A stretch of 64,000 nt of DNA from Pseudoalteromonas spongiae UST010723-006. Lineage in GTDB: Bacteria > Pseudomonadota > Gammaproteobacteria > Enterobacterales > Alteromonadaceae. The notes under the pieces are model-generated. The model saw only the letters and a list, made by a program, of their open reading frames with translations, searched no databases and was not told where the DNA came from. Shown here one piece after another: positions 37,868-47,456 of the stretch (position 1 is its first letter; every line of letters starts with the position of its first letter). The stretch is from positions 979,001 through 1,043,000 of the forward strand of contig NZ_CP011039.1 of the NCBI RefSeq assembly GCF_000238255.3, in the 5' to 3' direction. Made by a program: the position numbers and the translations under genes.

Positions 37868-38167
37868 TTACACCTTTACATCTAATTTATTGTGCAGTGC
37901 TAACCAGCCCGGTGGGAATTTTCCTTGCAGTACATATGAAAATGCGATGAGTTCAGCAATAACATAATAAAGCTCTTCTGGAATTTCTTGCCCCACTTCG
38001 AGGTTTGCTAAGCTGTTTGCTAGCGCTTCGTCTTGATGAAGTAAAATATCATTGTCTTTCGCATACTGAATTATGTATTCGGCTAATTCACCAAACCCTT
38101 TACTGCTTACTTCTGGTGCGCCTTGGCCATCATATATTAAGCCGATTGCTGATTTTTGCGTTGTCAT
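37868..38167 (-). CDS. Stand-alone FlhB C-terminal-domain protein (EscU/YscU-like)
   Basis: A 99-residue soluble protein resembling the cytoplasmic domain of FlhB after its cleavage site: AIGLIYDGQGAPEVSSKGFGELAEYIIQYAKDNDILLHQDEALANSL, then LEVGQEIPEELYYVIAELIAFSYVLQGKFP. It lacks the membrane part and the NPTH autocleavage motif. Such small FlhB homologues can replace the cleaved C-terminal piece in some bacteria. It lies one base after the FliK-like gene, and the two form a minus-strand pair. Confidence 0.88.
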   Translation of the reverse strand: MTTQKSAIGLIYDGQGAPEVSSKGFGELAEYIIQYAKDNDILLHQDEALANSLANLEVGQEIPEELYYVIAELIAFSYVLQGKFPPGWLALHNKLDVKV

Positions 38168-38168
38168 A

Positions 38169-40358
38169 TCACACCTTAATGTTAACTATGCCGGAGCGTG
38201 TTGACAGTGATTGTTGTTCTGATACATGAAATTCGCTTTGTGTTACTTCAATACCGTGTTGCGTCAGTTTTTGTTGTAATAAAGGCGCTTGGGTTTTTGC
38301 TTTTTCAATCAATCGCGTATGGGATGAGTTAAAACTGAGAGATAACTGCTTTTTAATAAGCTCTGCACCAATATTTAGAATTGAATTTTCTACTTCAAAC
38401 GCTAAATTAATACGCCATACAGATACCAATTCGCCGTTTTTCGTTTTTCGTTTTTCTTCTTCAATTGAAATAGGTGCTGTGGCTAGTTTTTCATTTTGTT
38501 GCATGGGTATTGAAAACTGCATATTGACTTGTGGTTGTTCGGTACTGCTCGTTTGTTGTGATGTGCTGCTGGCATTTCCTTGCAACCCTTTTTGTAGCGC
38601 GCTAAGGCTGTCTGTCATATTTTTTTGTAGTAATGCTGGCAGCGCTAACTGGCCTTTTAGGGATTTACTGTCTTTTTTATTTGTTAGCCCTTTCGACAGT
38701 CCAAGTAAAATGGGTAGTAAATTTTCAAGTTTGCCTTGCAGCTCATGATTGAGCGTTGCTTGTTGTAAAACGCCGTTGCTTGCAAGAGAAATTTTGGCGT
38801 GTTCCATCGCGCCAAAAGGCGTTTGCAATGTATCAGTTTGGGTATTTTGCAGTGGTGCTACTACCGATTTCAATTGCAGCACAGTTTGTGGCACCGCTGT
38901 GCCTTCGCTGATTATTCGTGTAAACGCTTGATTTACTAATCGGGCTAATGGTTCAGGCAATTTTGGTTCTGACGCAAGTTTACTAATTTGCTGGGTCAAA
39001 ATGCTGAGTGGATTTTGTTTTGCTGTAGCCTCTAGTTTGGCAGTAAGCTCGCTATGATTCGATTTAATATTAATTGCACTTTGATTGGGCGCAACAATTG
39101 GAACTTGTAGACTCGCGCTTGGTTTAAGCGAGGGAGTGGTGACAAGAGGGCGAGCGTAAATCGGTGCTTTTTGAACTGGCGCTTTGCTTTGAATAGGCGA
39201 TGTAGGAAGTTTTTCAGTGCCGCTTTTTATCTCAAATTTAGCTAAGGTAACATCTGCTTTTGCATTTTGGTTTGTTGTAGTCACTTGTATGTTGATACTG
39301 CCTTGTGCGGCATGTTTAATCGTGACTTCTCGTCCTGATAATAGCGAGCGGATACTTGCCATAATGGGTTCAAGTAGCGGTTTAGCGACACTTGCTTTTA
39401 ACGATGTAAGTTGATTAATAACGGGTAGCTGATGGCTTTGTGGCTTAGGTGCAGCAATAAAGTCTTGCGCCTTTAGCTGTTTAGTATCTGATTGAACTAA
39501 TTTAATTGTCATTTCAAGTTTTGGCACCGTTAGCACCGCCTTATTACCTAAATTTTTTAGATTCGGCTTGAGTATCTGATTTGATACAAGATGATTTTCT
39601 AACGGCAATTGAACGGCATTTTGGTTAATTTTAATCGTTGGGGCTTTCGCGGTATCAAGTTGTAGCGGTGCATTTTGCAGCTTAATCAAATCAATTACTT
39701 TTTTCATCGACAAAGGTTGGGTTAGCACCGGTTGGCTGTGTTTGTCGAGTTTTACGCTAAAGCTAAATTTCTCTTGTTTAGTCGCTATTTCAATTATTGC
39801 GGGTTGATTGTGCTTAACTAAACTGACTAAGTTTTTTGGTAAATCACTGGTGATTGAGGCTTTTTGCGATTCAACCGCAAGTAAATTGGGTTGATTGACA
39901 ATGTGAGCTGGTAATTTGAGCGTAGGCTGTGCACTGATATCGTTTGTGGCGAGTTTAAGAAGCTGAAAAACCACGTTGTTTGGTAACTTAATTTCATGCT
40001 TTGGCAGAGAGACTAACAAGTCAGTTAGCGAGGTGCTTAATGTTACCTGTGCCTTATCTGTCTGTAACTGTATTGTTTGATTAGGAATAATTAGCTCAAT
40101 AAGCTTTGGTGTTAGTTGAGGTAAATTAAACGACAGCTTATTTTTACTAATATCAACATTGCTAATATTGAGTGTTTCGTTTAGCAGTGCAGTGAGCAAT
40201 TTTTGACTTGTTTTTGTGGGTAAATTCAACTGCTGCATTAACTGTTGCAATTGTTTTACTTGGTCTTGCTGTGTGGGGCTTAATTGCGATAACGCGCTTT
40301 GCTCTGTATCAACAGTGGCGCTACTAACAACATTTAGCAAAGATTGAATATCGGTCAT
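38169..40358 (-). CDS. Second FliK-like protein (flagellar hook-length domain)
   Basis: A 729-residue protein. Its long N-terminal part is rich in Gln, Lys, Leu and Thr and is built of degenerate segments such as LPTKTSQKLLTALL, LPKHEIKLPNNVVFQLLKLA, LPAHIVNQPN. The C-terminal region (about 630-715), with SVWRINLAFEVENSILNIGAELIKKQLSLSF and LLQQKLTQHGIEVTQSEFHV, has the FliK C-terminal pattern. Its function apart from the true FliK (16101-18023) is unknown; pairing with the FlhB-like gene implies a coupled role in export or hook control. It points away from ccmA. Confidence 0.82.
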   Translation of the reverse strand: MTDIQSLLNVVSSATVDTEQSALSQLSPTQQDQVKQLQQLMQQLNLPTKTSQKLLTALLNETLNISNVDISKNKLSFNLPQLTPKLIELIIPNQTIQLQTDKAQVTLSTSLTDLLVSLPKHEIKLPNNVVFQLLKLATNDISAQPTLKLPAHIVNQPNLLAVESQKASITSDLPKNLVSLVKHNQPAIIEIATKQEKFSFSVKLDKHSQPVLTQPLSMKKVIDLIKLQNAPLQLDTAKAPTIKINQNAVQLPLENHLVSNQILKPNLKNLGNKAVLTVPKLEMTIKLVQSDTKQLKAQDFIAAPKPQSHQLPVINQLTSLKASVAKPLLEPIMASIRSLLSGREVTIKHAAQGSINIQVTTTNQNAKADVTLAKFEIKSGTEKLPTSPIQSKAPVQKAPIYARPLVTTPSLKPSASLQVPIVAPNQSAINIKSNHSELTAKLEATAKQNPLSILTQQISKLASEPKLPEPLARLVNQAFTRIISEGTAVPQTVLQLKSVVAPLQNTQTDTLQTPFGAMEHAKISLASNGVLQQATLNHELQGKLENLLPILLGLSKGLTNKKDSKSLKGQLALPALLQKNMTDSLSALQKGLQGNASSTSQQTSSTEQPQVNMQFSIPMQQNEKLATAPISIEEEKRKTKNGELVSVWRINLAFEVENSILNIGAELIKKQLSLSFNSSHTRLIEKAKTQAPLLQQKLTQHGIEVTQSEFHVSEQQSLSTRSGIVNIKV

Positions 40359-40464
40359 CTGTTTTAAATCAAGCTATTGCCAATTTCTCTTATCGAGGAG
40401 ATTACGTTTTACAATACCATTATGTTAGACTAATGCCCAATTTTAGGTCGAGAGATGATTAAAC

Positions 40465-41085
40465 TTGTTAAAAGTAGATTCAATTTGCTGCATTCGGCAA
40501 GATAGATGTTTATTTGAAGATCTCTCTTTTGAATTACATCAAGGGCAAATTGTCCAGTTAGAAGGGCAAAATGGTGCGGGTAAAACCTCGCTACTACGTA
40601 TTCTAGCGGGATTTGTGCGTGCTGAATCGGGCAAGGTTTTGTGGCAAGGTCAAGACATTGCCAAAGATAATCTGCAATTTGCAAGTGATACGCTTTATAT
40701 TGGTCACAAAACTGGGGTAAATGGTCAATTAACTGCAGTTGAAAATCTTGCCTTCTGGCTTGAAACCCATGGTTTAGAAACACAGCAAGATTTACACGAT
40801 GTATTAGCGCAACTTGGATTAGTAGGCCTTGAAGATGTGCCAGTACGTTTACTCTCGGCTGGGCAACAACGTCGTGTTGCACTGGCGCGCCTTTGGCTTA
40901 ACAAAGCAACACTCTGGATGCTCGACGAACCCTTTACTGCGGTGGATAAAAAAGGCGTGGTGCTATTGCAGCAGCAATTCAAAAAACATTTAGCACAAGG
41001 TGGCGCGATTATTTTAACTAGCCACCAAGACCTAACAGAACATTTCCCCGAGCTGTCGCGCTTAGTATTGGAGTACCGTTTCTAA
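40465..41085 (+). CDS. ccmA: Haem exporter ATP-binding protein CcmA
   Basis: A 206-residue ABC ATPase with Walker A EGQNGAGKTSLLRILAG, signature LSAGQQRRVALARLWL and Walker B LWMLDEPFTAVD. It is the energy-coupling subunit of the CcmABCDE system that frees haem-loaded CcmE. The start is a TTG; the nearby ATG at 40455 is in a different frame. The stop codon touches the ccmB ATG. Confidence 0.95.
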   Translation: MLKVDSICCIRQDRCLFEDLSFELHQGQIVQLEGQNGAGKTSLLRILAGFVRAESGKVLWQGQDIAKDNLQFASDTLYIGHKTGVNGQLTAVENLAFWLETHGLETQQDLHDVLAQLGLVGLEDVPVRLLSAGQQRRVALARLWLNKATLWMLDEPFTAVDKKGVVLLQQQFKKHLAQGGAIILTSHQDLTEHFPELSRLVLEYRF

Positions 41086-41772
41086 ATGAAAACTCACGAT
41101 TCTTACTGGCGCTTATTTTCAAGTATCTATAAAAAAGATCTGACGTTGGCATTTCGTCAGCGCTCAGAAATTATTAATCCTGTTTTATTTTTTATCATTG
41201 TGATCACCTTATTTCCGTTAGGGGTTGGTCCTGAGCCTAATCTATTAGCGCGTATGGCACCAGGAATCATTTGGGTAGCTGCATTGCTCTCTACCATGCT
41301 AGGTTTAGATAAAATGTTCCGCGATGATTACGTGGATGGTACGTTAGAGCAAATGATGTTAAGTCCATTTCCAACATCATTGACCGTGTTAGCTAAGGTT
41401 ACTGCACATTGGACGGTTACTGGGTTACCTTTGGTGCTAATGACACCCATGTTCGCCTTATTACTTAATTTAGAAAGCGAAGCGTTAACGGCGACCTTGT
41501 TGACGCTACTGATTGGTACGCCGTTGTTAAGCCTAATTGGGGCGATAGGTGCGGCGTTAACTGTGGGATTACAAAAAGGCGGCGTACTGCTTAGCTTGTT
41601 GGTATTGCCTTTGTATATTCCGGTACTAATTTTTGCGACATCTGCAATCGACGCAGGTTCTATGTCGCTTGACTACTCGGGTCAACTAGCCATATTAGGG
41701 GCGCTGCTTGCCGGTGCAAGTGTATTAGCGCCATTTGCCGTTTCATCATCTTTAAAAGTGAGTGTAAGTTAG
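41086..41772 (+). CDS. ccmB: Haem exporter permease CcmB
   Basis: A 228-residue protein with six predicted helices and the CcmB features KDLTLAFRQRSEIINPVLFFIIVITLFPLGVGPEP and GLDKMFRDDYVDGTLEQMMLSP. It is the membrane subunit of CcmA. It begins immediately after ccmA. Confidence 0.96.
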   Translation: MKTHDSYWRLFSSIYKKDLTLAFRQRSEIINPVLFFIIVITLFPLGVGPEPNLLARMAPGIIWVAALLSTMLGLDKMFRDDYVDGTLEQMMLSPFPTSLTVLAKVTAHWTVTGLPLVLMTPMFALLLNLESEALTATLLTLLIGTPLLSLIGAIGAALTVGLQKGGVLLSLLVLPLYIPVLIFATSAIDAGSMSLDYSGQLAILGALLAGASVLAPFAVSSSLKVSVS

Positions 41773-41774
41773 TT

Positions 41775-42524
41775 ATGTGGAAGTGGTTACATCCATATGC
41801 GAAAGCAGAAAAAGCGTATCAAGTATGCAATACCTTGATGCCGTACTTTGCCGTCGTTGCCGTGATTGGTTTGATTGTGGGTTGGACTTGGGGTCTTGCG
41901 TATGCGCCAGCTGACTATCAACAAAAAGACAGTTATCGAATTATCTTTATTCATGTTCCTTCCGCCATATTGTCAATGGGGGCTTACACCTCAATGGCAA
42001 TTACCGCATTTATTGCCATGGTGTGGCAGATCCGAAATGCTGAATTGGCCGTAATTGCTATTGCACCAGTGGGCGCAGCAGTCGCAGCAATTGCCTTAAT
42101 CACTGGTGCTGCATGGGGTAAACCTATGTGGGGTACTTGGTGGGTTTGGGATGCTCGCTTAACCACAATGCTGATTTTATTGTTTTTATATGTTGGTGTG
42201 ATTGCGCTTTATCACGCTTTTGAAGATAAAGGTGCAGCAGGTCGCGCATCATGTATCTTAGCCATGGTTGGTGTAGTTAATGTGCCTATTATTCATTACT
42301 CAGTAGAGTGGTGGAACACCTTGCACCAAGGCTCAACGATTACCAAGTTTGATGGTTCAGCAATTGATAGCAGCATGCTATATCCATTGCTTATTAATAT
42401 TTTGGCATTTGCATGCTTAATGGCTGTTATCGTGCTAATGCGTTTAAAGAATGAAATTTTAGAAAGAGAAAAGCACCGCCCCTGGGTGCGTAATTTAGTG
42501 AGTGGAGGTAAAAATGCAGTTTAA
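41775..42524 (+). CDS. ccmC: Haem delivery protein CcmC
   Basis: A 249-residue polytopic protein with the tryptophan-rich WGKPMWGTWWVWDARLT haem-handling motif and flanking histidines (FIHVPSAI; LHQGST). It loads haem onto CcmE. Its end overlaps the ccmD ribosome site and start. Confidence 0.97.
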   Translation: MWKWLHPYAKAEKAYQVCNTLMPYFAVVAVIGLIVGWTWGLAYAPADYQQKDSYRIIFIHVPSAILSMGAYTSMAITAFIAMVWQIRNAELAVIAIAPVGAAVAAIALITGAAWGKPMWGTWWVWDARLTTMLILLFLYVGVIALYHAFEDKGAAGRASCILAMVGVVNVPIIHYSVEWWNTLHQGSTITKFDGSAIDSSMLYPLLINILAFACLMAVIVLMRLKNEILEREKHRPWVRNLVSGGKNAV

Positions 42525-42714
42525 CTCGCTTTCAGAATTTTTCGCGATGGGTGGCTATGGCTTTTATGTCTGGCTCTCATATGGGGCATGTGCAGTGATT
42601 TTATTAGGTATTTTTATATCGAGTAAACGCACTCACGGCAAAATTTTAGAAGATGTAAAATCGCAAATTGCGCGCGAAGCACGTATTAAAAAGGCGAAGG
42701 AGCAGGGGCTGTGA
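42514..42714 (+). CDS. ccmD: Haem exporter small protein CcmD
   Basis: A 66-residue single-helix protein with the CcmD pattern [24 protein letters not shown] followed by a basic tail. ATG 42514 is preferred: GGAGG ends a few bases before it, and the open frame upstream runs inside ccmC. It overlaps ccmE by four bases. CcmD aids release of holo-CcmE. Confidence 0.93.
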   Translation: MQFNSLSEFFAMGGYGFYVWLSYGACAVILLGIFISSKRTHGKILEDVKSQIAREARIKKAKEQGL

Positions 42715-43193
42715 ATCCAAGACGTAAAAAACGAATGTTTACCATTATTGCGGTGCTTTTGGGTATTGGCTCGGCAATTGGCTTAACGCTTTACGCGTTG
42801 CAAGAAAATATCAACTTATTTTATACCCCGTCAGAGCTAATTGAAGGTAAAGGGCCAAATAAAGAAAAGCCATTTGTCGGTCAAAAGTTACGCATTGGCG
42901 GTATGGTTGTACCGGGTTCAGTAGTACGTAACGAAGAATCGTTAGATGTTGAATTTAAACTGATTGATACCGGTCCTTTAGTAACGATCCGTTATCACGG
43001 TATTCTTCCAGACTTATTCCGTGAGGGTCAGGGTATTGTGGCACAGGGCGTGCTAATTGAACCTAATGTCATCGAAGCGTTCGAAGTACTTGCTAAGCAT
43101 GATGAAGAATACATGCCTGCTGATGTTGCTGAAGCAGTTAAGGGCATTAAACACGAAAAACCAAAATATAACCTAAATAACGGCGGTTACTAA
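42711..43193 (+). CDS. ccmE: Periplasmic haem chaperone CcmE
   Basis: A 160-residue protein with an N-terminal anchor helix (about 9-29), an OB-fold region ([35 protein letters not shown]) and the haem-binding HDEEY at 130-134, where H130 binds haem covalently. It starts at GTG inside the end of ccmD. Confidence 0.97.
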   Translation: MNPRRKKRMFTIIAVLLGIGSAIGLTLYALQENINLFYTPSELIEGKGPNKEKPFVGQKLRIGGMVVPGSVVRNEESLDVEFKLIDTGPLVTIRYHGILPDLFREGQGIVAQGVLIEPNVIEAFEVLAKHDEEYMPADVAEAVKGIKHEKPKYNLNNGGY

Positions 43194-43195
43194 TT

Positions 43196-45157
43196 ATGAT
43201 TGCTGAATTAGGTTATTTATCGTTAACGCTGGCGCTAGCGTTTTCGATATTACTCAGTGTGTATCCTATGTATGGTGCTGTAAAAGGCAATTTACGCCTA
43301 ATGCAAAGCGCACCATCGTTTGCTTTAGCGCAGTTTGTTTTTACTGCGATTTCATTTGGTATATTAATTTATGTAACCTTGATAGATGACTTCACGGTTG
43401 CTTATGTTGCAAGTCACAGCAGTACAACCTTGCCATGGTACTATAAAGTAACCTCTACTTGGGGCGGTCACGAAGGTGCGGTATTACTTTGGGTATTAAT
43501 GCAAACAGGTTGGACGGCGATTGTTGCATTTGCGTCTAAATCATTACCGTGGCAATTGCGTGCGCGCGTACTGTCTATTTTAGGCTTTTTAGGCCTAGGC
43601 TTTATTCTTTATACGCTGCTAATGTCGAGCCCATTCGAACGTTTACTGCCTTATTTCCCAATCGAAGGGCACGATTTAAATCCATTGTTACAAGATCCGG
43701 GCATGATTATTCACCCACCTTTATTGTACATGGGTTACGTAGGTTTATCGGTGTCGTTTGCATTTGCGATTGCGGCGCTGTTAATGGGCAAGTTAGATAA
43801 TACCTGGGCAAAATGGTCACGGCCTTGGACTATGGCCGCGTGGTTGTTCTTAACACTTGGTATTACGATTGGTTCTTGGTGGGCTTATGCCGAGCTTGGC
43901 TGGGGCGGCTGGTGGTTCTGGGATCCAGTTGAAAATGCATCACTAATGCCATGGCTTGTAGCAACTGCACTTATCCACTCACTTGCGGTAACTGAAAAAC
44001 GAGGCGTATTTAAGTCGTGGACGGTATTACTCGCGATTGCAGCGTTCTCGTTAACACTGCTTGGTACCTTTATTGTGCGTTCGGGTATTATTGTATCGGT
44101 ACACGCCTTTACCACTGATCCAGGTCGTGGTTCGTTTATTCTGTCGTTCCTTGCCATTGTTGTAGGCGGTAGTTTGCTACTCTATGCATTAAGAGCGGGC
44201 ACGGTCGAATCGACGTCGCGTTATAAGTTTTTCTCTCGTGAAGTAGCGCTATGGCTCAATAACTTATTATTGTGTGTTTCAATGTTAATAGTACTGCTTG
44301 GTACTTTATTGCCTATGGTGCACAAAGAGCTTGGAATGGGCACAATTTCAATTGGTGTACCTTTCTTTAATCAAATGTTCTTCTACTTGTTAATGCCGTT
44401 CTCTTTACTATTAGGCTTAGGGCCTATGCTGCGCTGGAAACAAAATAAGTTTTCTCATGTTATGAAAAAGCTGGTTGGTGCACTTGTTGTGACAGCTGTC
44501 GTTACTTTTGCATGGCTTTATTCAAGTTATGAAAATGTGTCGACTACCACCTTAGTGGGTGTTTTCTTTGCCCTTTGGGTTTGTTTAACAGTGGCGATTG
44601 ATTTGTTTGAAAAGTTAAGCAAAGAAGGCATGTCACTGACAAAATTGGGTAACAGTTTTTGGGCGATGCATACTGCTCACTTAGGCTTTGCTTTTGTGGT
44701 ACTCGGTGTCACGCTAACGTCAGCTTACTCGGTAGAAAAACAAGTAAAAGTTAACCCTGGTGAGCAAGTTCAACTCAATGATTACAATTATCGTTTTGAC
44801 GGTGTTAAAGCCATTGTTGGCCCTAACTATAAAGGTCATGCTGGCGTTGTAACTGTCTTTAAAGATAACCAAAAAGTAACAGAGCTTTACGCCGAAAAAC
44901 GTCAATACGATGTAGGCATGCAAGTAATGACTGAAGCGGCTATCGATGCCAAGTTAAGTCGTGATTTATACCTTGCGTTAGGTGAACAGCTAAGTAACGG
45001 CGCGTGGGCACTGCGTATTTACGAAAAGCCGTTTGTACGCTGGATGTGGCTTGGTGGTATTTTAATGTCGCTTGCTGGTGTATTTATGATGCTTGATAAG
45101 CGCTATCGCCGTAAAACGGCGGCATCTAAGGCAACCATTAAAGGGGCTATTGCATGA
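43196..45157 (+). CDS. ccmF: Cytochrome c haem lyase subunit CcmF
   Basis: A 653-residue polytopic protein with the WWD domain (WGGWWFWDPVENASLMPWL) and haem-ligand histidines in the GGHEGAVLLWV and PGMIIHPPLLYMGY segments. It ligates haem to apocytochrome c together with CcmH and CcmI. Its last bases overlap ccmG (ATGA). Confidence 0.97.
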   Translation: MIAELGYLSLTLALAFSILLSVYPMYGAVKGNLRLMQSAPSFALAQFVFTAISFGILIYVTLIDDFTVAYVASHSSTTLPWYYKVTSTWGGHEGAVLLWVLMQTGWTAIVAFASKSLPWQLRARVLSILGFLGLGFILYTLLMSSPFERLLPYFPIEGHDLNPLLQDPGMIIHPPLLYMGYVGLSVSFAFAIAALLMGKLDNTWAKWSRPWTMAAWLFLTLGITIGSWWAYAELGWGGWWFWDPVENASLMPWLVATALIHSLAVTEKRGVFKSWTVLLAIAAFSLTLLGTFIVRSGIIVSVHAFTTDPGRGSFILSFLAIVVGGSLLLYALRAGTVESTSRYKFFSREVALWLNNLLLCVSMLIVLLGTLLPMVHKELGMGTISIGVPFFNQMFFYLLMPFSLLLGLGPMLRWKQNKFSHVMKKLVGALVVTAVVTFAWLYSSYENVSTTTLVGVFFALWVCLTVAIDLFEKLSKEGMSLTKLGNSFWAMHTAHLGFAFVVLGVTLTSAYSVEKQVKVNPGEQVQLNDYNYRFDGVKAIVGPNYKGHAGVVTVFKDNQKVTELYAEKRQYDVGMQVMTEAAIDAKLSRDLYLALGEQLSNGAWALRIYEKPFVRWMWLGGILMSLAGVFMMLDKRYRRKTAASKATIKGAIA

Positions 45158-45723
45158 AAAACAAAACTTTAATGTTAGTGCCGTTTATTATTTTTGCTGT
45201 GCTGTGTGTCTTTTTACTGAAAGGTTTATTTGGTAATCCAAAGGAAATTGAAACTGGGCGTATAGGGCACACTATGCCAACGTTCAGTCTGCCGGATCTA
45301 ATGGATGAGAATAAGCGCTGGAGCGATAAAGATTTACTCGGCGAAGTGTACTTATTAAATGTGTGGGGGACTTGGTGCCCAACGTGTTTAATTGAATTAC
45401 CTTATTTGACTAAATTGCGCGGACAAGGTGTAAAAATTATCGGTTTGTATTACGAACAAAGCTATGACCCAGACTTTGGTGATGTGTTTGATTTACCTGC
45501 ATTGCAAAGTGAAGTAAAGGGTATGTTGGCGCGCACAGGTGACCCGTATCAATTTAACATTCTCGATCTTAATCGCACACTGGCGTTAGATTTAGGTGTT
45601 TCGGGTGCGCCAGAGCACTTCCTAGTAGATAAAAACGGTAAGATAATTTTACATCACACCGGTGATATTAATGAACGAGTATGGCGTGCCAAGTTTGCAC
45701 CTAAGTTATTAGAGCTCCAGTAA
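45154..45723 (+). CDS. ccmG: Thiol:disulfide interchange protein CcmG (DsbE)
   Basis: A 189-residue membrane-anchored thioredoxin-like protein with the active site WGTWCPTC (C75, C78) after an N-terminal helix. It reduces apocytochrome c cysteines for haem attachment. It overlaps ccmF and abuts ccmH. Confidence 0.96.
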   Translation: MKNKTLMLVPFIIFAVLCVFLLKGLFGNPKEIETGRIGHTMPTFSLPDLMDENKRWSDKDLLGEVYLLNVWGTWCPTCLIELPYLTKLRGQGVKIIGLYYEQSYDPDFGDVFDLPALQSEVKGMLARTGDPYQFNILDLNRTLALDLGVSGAPEHFLVDKNGKIILHHTGDINERVWRAKFAPKLLELQ

Positions 45724-46181
45724 TGAAGAATTTTTTAATGGTTTTATTAACGGTATTTGCTGCGCAGCTATTTGCCGCCGAGAACCAATATCAATTTAAT
45801 AGCGCAGAAGAAGAGCAATTATTTCGCCAATTAACGGCTGAATTACGTTGCCCAAAATGTCAAAACCAAAATATTGCAGACTCCGATGCAGTGGTTGCTA
45901 AAGACTTACGTGATAAAGTGCTTCAGCTAGTACAAGAGGGTAATACTAAAGACCAAGTGGTTGACTATATGATCGATCGCTATGGTTATTTTGTTCACTA
46001 CAAGCCGCCAGTGACACCGTTAACACTGCTTCTTTGGGTGTTACCACTTGGCTTTGTGTTGCTTGGTTTTGTGTTTATTTTATTTAAGCAAAAGAAACAA
46101 GCACAAAGTCGTTCAACGTGGACGGATGCAGATGAACAAAAACTGTCAAAACTGATTGCCAAGTATAAGGAAGTAGCATGA
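45723..46181 (+). CDS. ccmH: Cytochrome c maturation protein CcmH
   Basis: A 152-residue protein with a signal peptide, the redox motif LRCPKCQNQN (C43, C46), a three-helix domain and a C-terminal membrane helix (about 98-120). It is the short, CcmL/NrfF-type CcmH; the TPR part is a separate gene, ccmI, immediately downstream with a four-base overlap. Confidence 0.95.
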   Translation: MKNFLMVLLTVFAAQLFAAENQYQFNSAEEEQLFRQLTAELRCPKCQNQNIADSDAVVAKDLRDKVLQLVQEGNTKDQVVDYMIDRYGYFVHYKPPVTPLTLLLWVLPLGFVLLGFVFILFKQKKQAQSRSTWTDADEQKLSKLIAKYKEVA

Positions 46182-47437
46182 TCACGTCATTTTATATCTA
46201 TGCTGCTGCGTTAATTGTATTTGGTTTATTGTTCGTCGTTTTTCCATTTATTCGTAAAGAAAAAGCGGTAAAAACGAGTCCTAATGCAAACGCACTTCGT
46301 ATTTCAGACTATGAGTCGCGTCTTGATGAATTAAAACAAGAAGTTGATACCGGTAAACTGAGTGACGATGCCTATAACACTGCGGTAATTGAGCAAAAAA
46401 AAGCTTTATTACAAGAGCTTGCGCCTGAGCAACAATTAAGCCAGCGCGGTAACCGTTCGGTTATTGCGCTCACGGCAAGTATGTTTACGCTAACATTCTG
46501 CGCGGTGTTTTATTTAATGACAGGCAGCTATAACTTACTTACTCAGTGGCAGCAAGCGAAAGATAACTTACCAGAGCTCGGCAAGCGTGCGGTATTGCAG
46601 CAGGGCGAACCTTTGTCTAATAATGAGATGCAACAGCTGGCGTTAGGTCTGCGTACTAAATTAGCCGAGCAGGGCGACGACGAGATGGCTTGGTTGTTAC
46701 TTGGCCGCATTATGCTTATGCTAAATGATTTTGAAGCAGCAAATATGTCGTTTGATAAAGCGCTTGCGATGAACCCAAAAAGCGTAAACGCGCTAGTTAG
46801 TAAGGCACAAGTGCTGATGCTAGAAGGTTCAGAAAGTTCGATGAATCAAGCAGCGAAGGCGGTTTCTCAAGTATTAAAGTTAGAACCAAGCAATACTGAC
46901 GCACTCTCAATGCTCGCACTAATTGCTTATGAGCGTGGTGATTGGCAGCAGTCACTTGCTGCGTTTGAGCTTATTTTGGGACGCATGTCGACAACCAACC
47001 CGAGCTACGCAATGTTGTCAGCGCGCGTTGAAGAGTTAAAAGCGAAAGTTGCTGAGCAATCTAACACTTCTAAACAAAATTCACTTGGACAAGTGCGTTC
47101 AGTCGCGGTAAATATTACGTTATCAGATGAACTGAAAGACAAATTACCGCGTAATGGTGTGTTATTTGTATTTGCAAAAGCCGAAAGCGGTCCACCAATG
47201 CCGTTAGCTGTTGTGAAAAAATCACAATGGCAATTACCGCTGCAAGTAACGTTATCAGAAAGTGATGCGATGGTTGCGGGCATGAGCTTTGCTGAGTTTA
47301 AACGCGTTAAAGTGGTAGCGCGTGTGAGTAATGACGATAAAGTTGATACGCAAGCTGGCGAACTTGAAGGACAGACCAAAGGTTTTGATATCGAGCAAGT
47401 CAATCAAGTTGAATTAACAATTGATACATTACTTTAA
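46178..47437 (+). CDS. ccmI: Cytochrome c maturation TPR protein CcmI
   Basis: A 419-residue protein with two N-terminal helices (about 5-22 and 88-110), then TPR repeats (about 130-280: AWLLLGRIMLMLNDFEAANMSFDKALAMNPKSVNAL and following) and a C-terminal beta-rich domain. It holds apocytochrome c for the haem lyase. It ends the ccm operon. Confidence 0.93.
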   Translation: MITSFYIYAAALIVFGLLFVVFPFIRKEKAVKTSPNANALRISDYESRLDELKQEVDTGKLSDDAYNTAVIEQKKALLQELAPEQQLSQRGNRSVIALTASMFTLTFCAVFYLMTGSYNLLTQWQQAKDNLPELGKRAVLQQGEPLSNNEMQQLALGLRTKLAEQGDDEMAWLLLGRIMLMLNDFEAANMSFDKALAMNPKSVNALVSKAQVLMLEGSESSMNQAAKAVSQVLKLEPSNTDALSMLALIAYERGDWQQSLAAFELILGRMSTTNPSYAMLSARVEELKAKVAEQSNTSKQNSLGQVRSVAVNITLSDELKDKLPRNGVLFVFAKAESGPPMPLAVVKKSQWQLPLQVTLSESDAMVAGMSFAEFKRVKVVARVSNDDKVDTQAGELEGQTKGFDIEQVNQVELTIDTLL

Positions 47438-47456
47438 GTTTTAATAGGGATACTGA

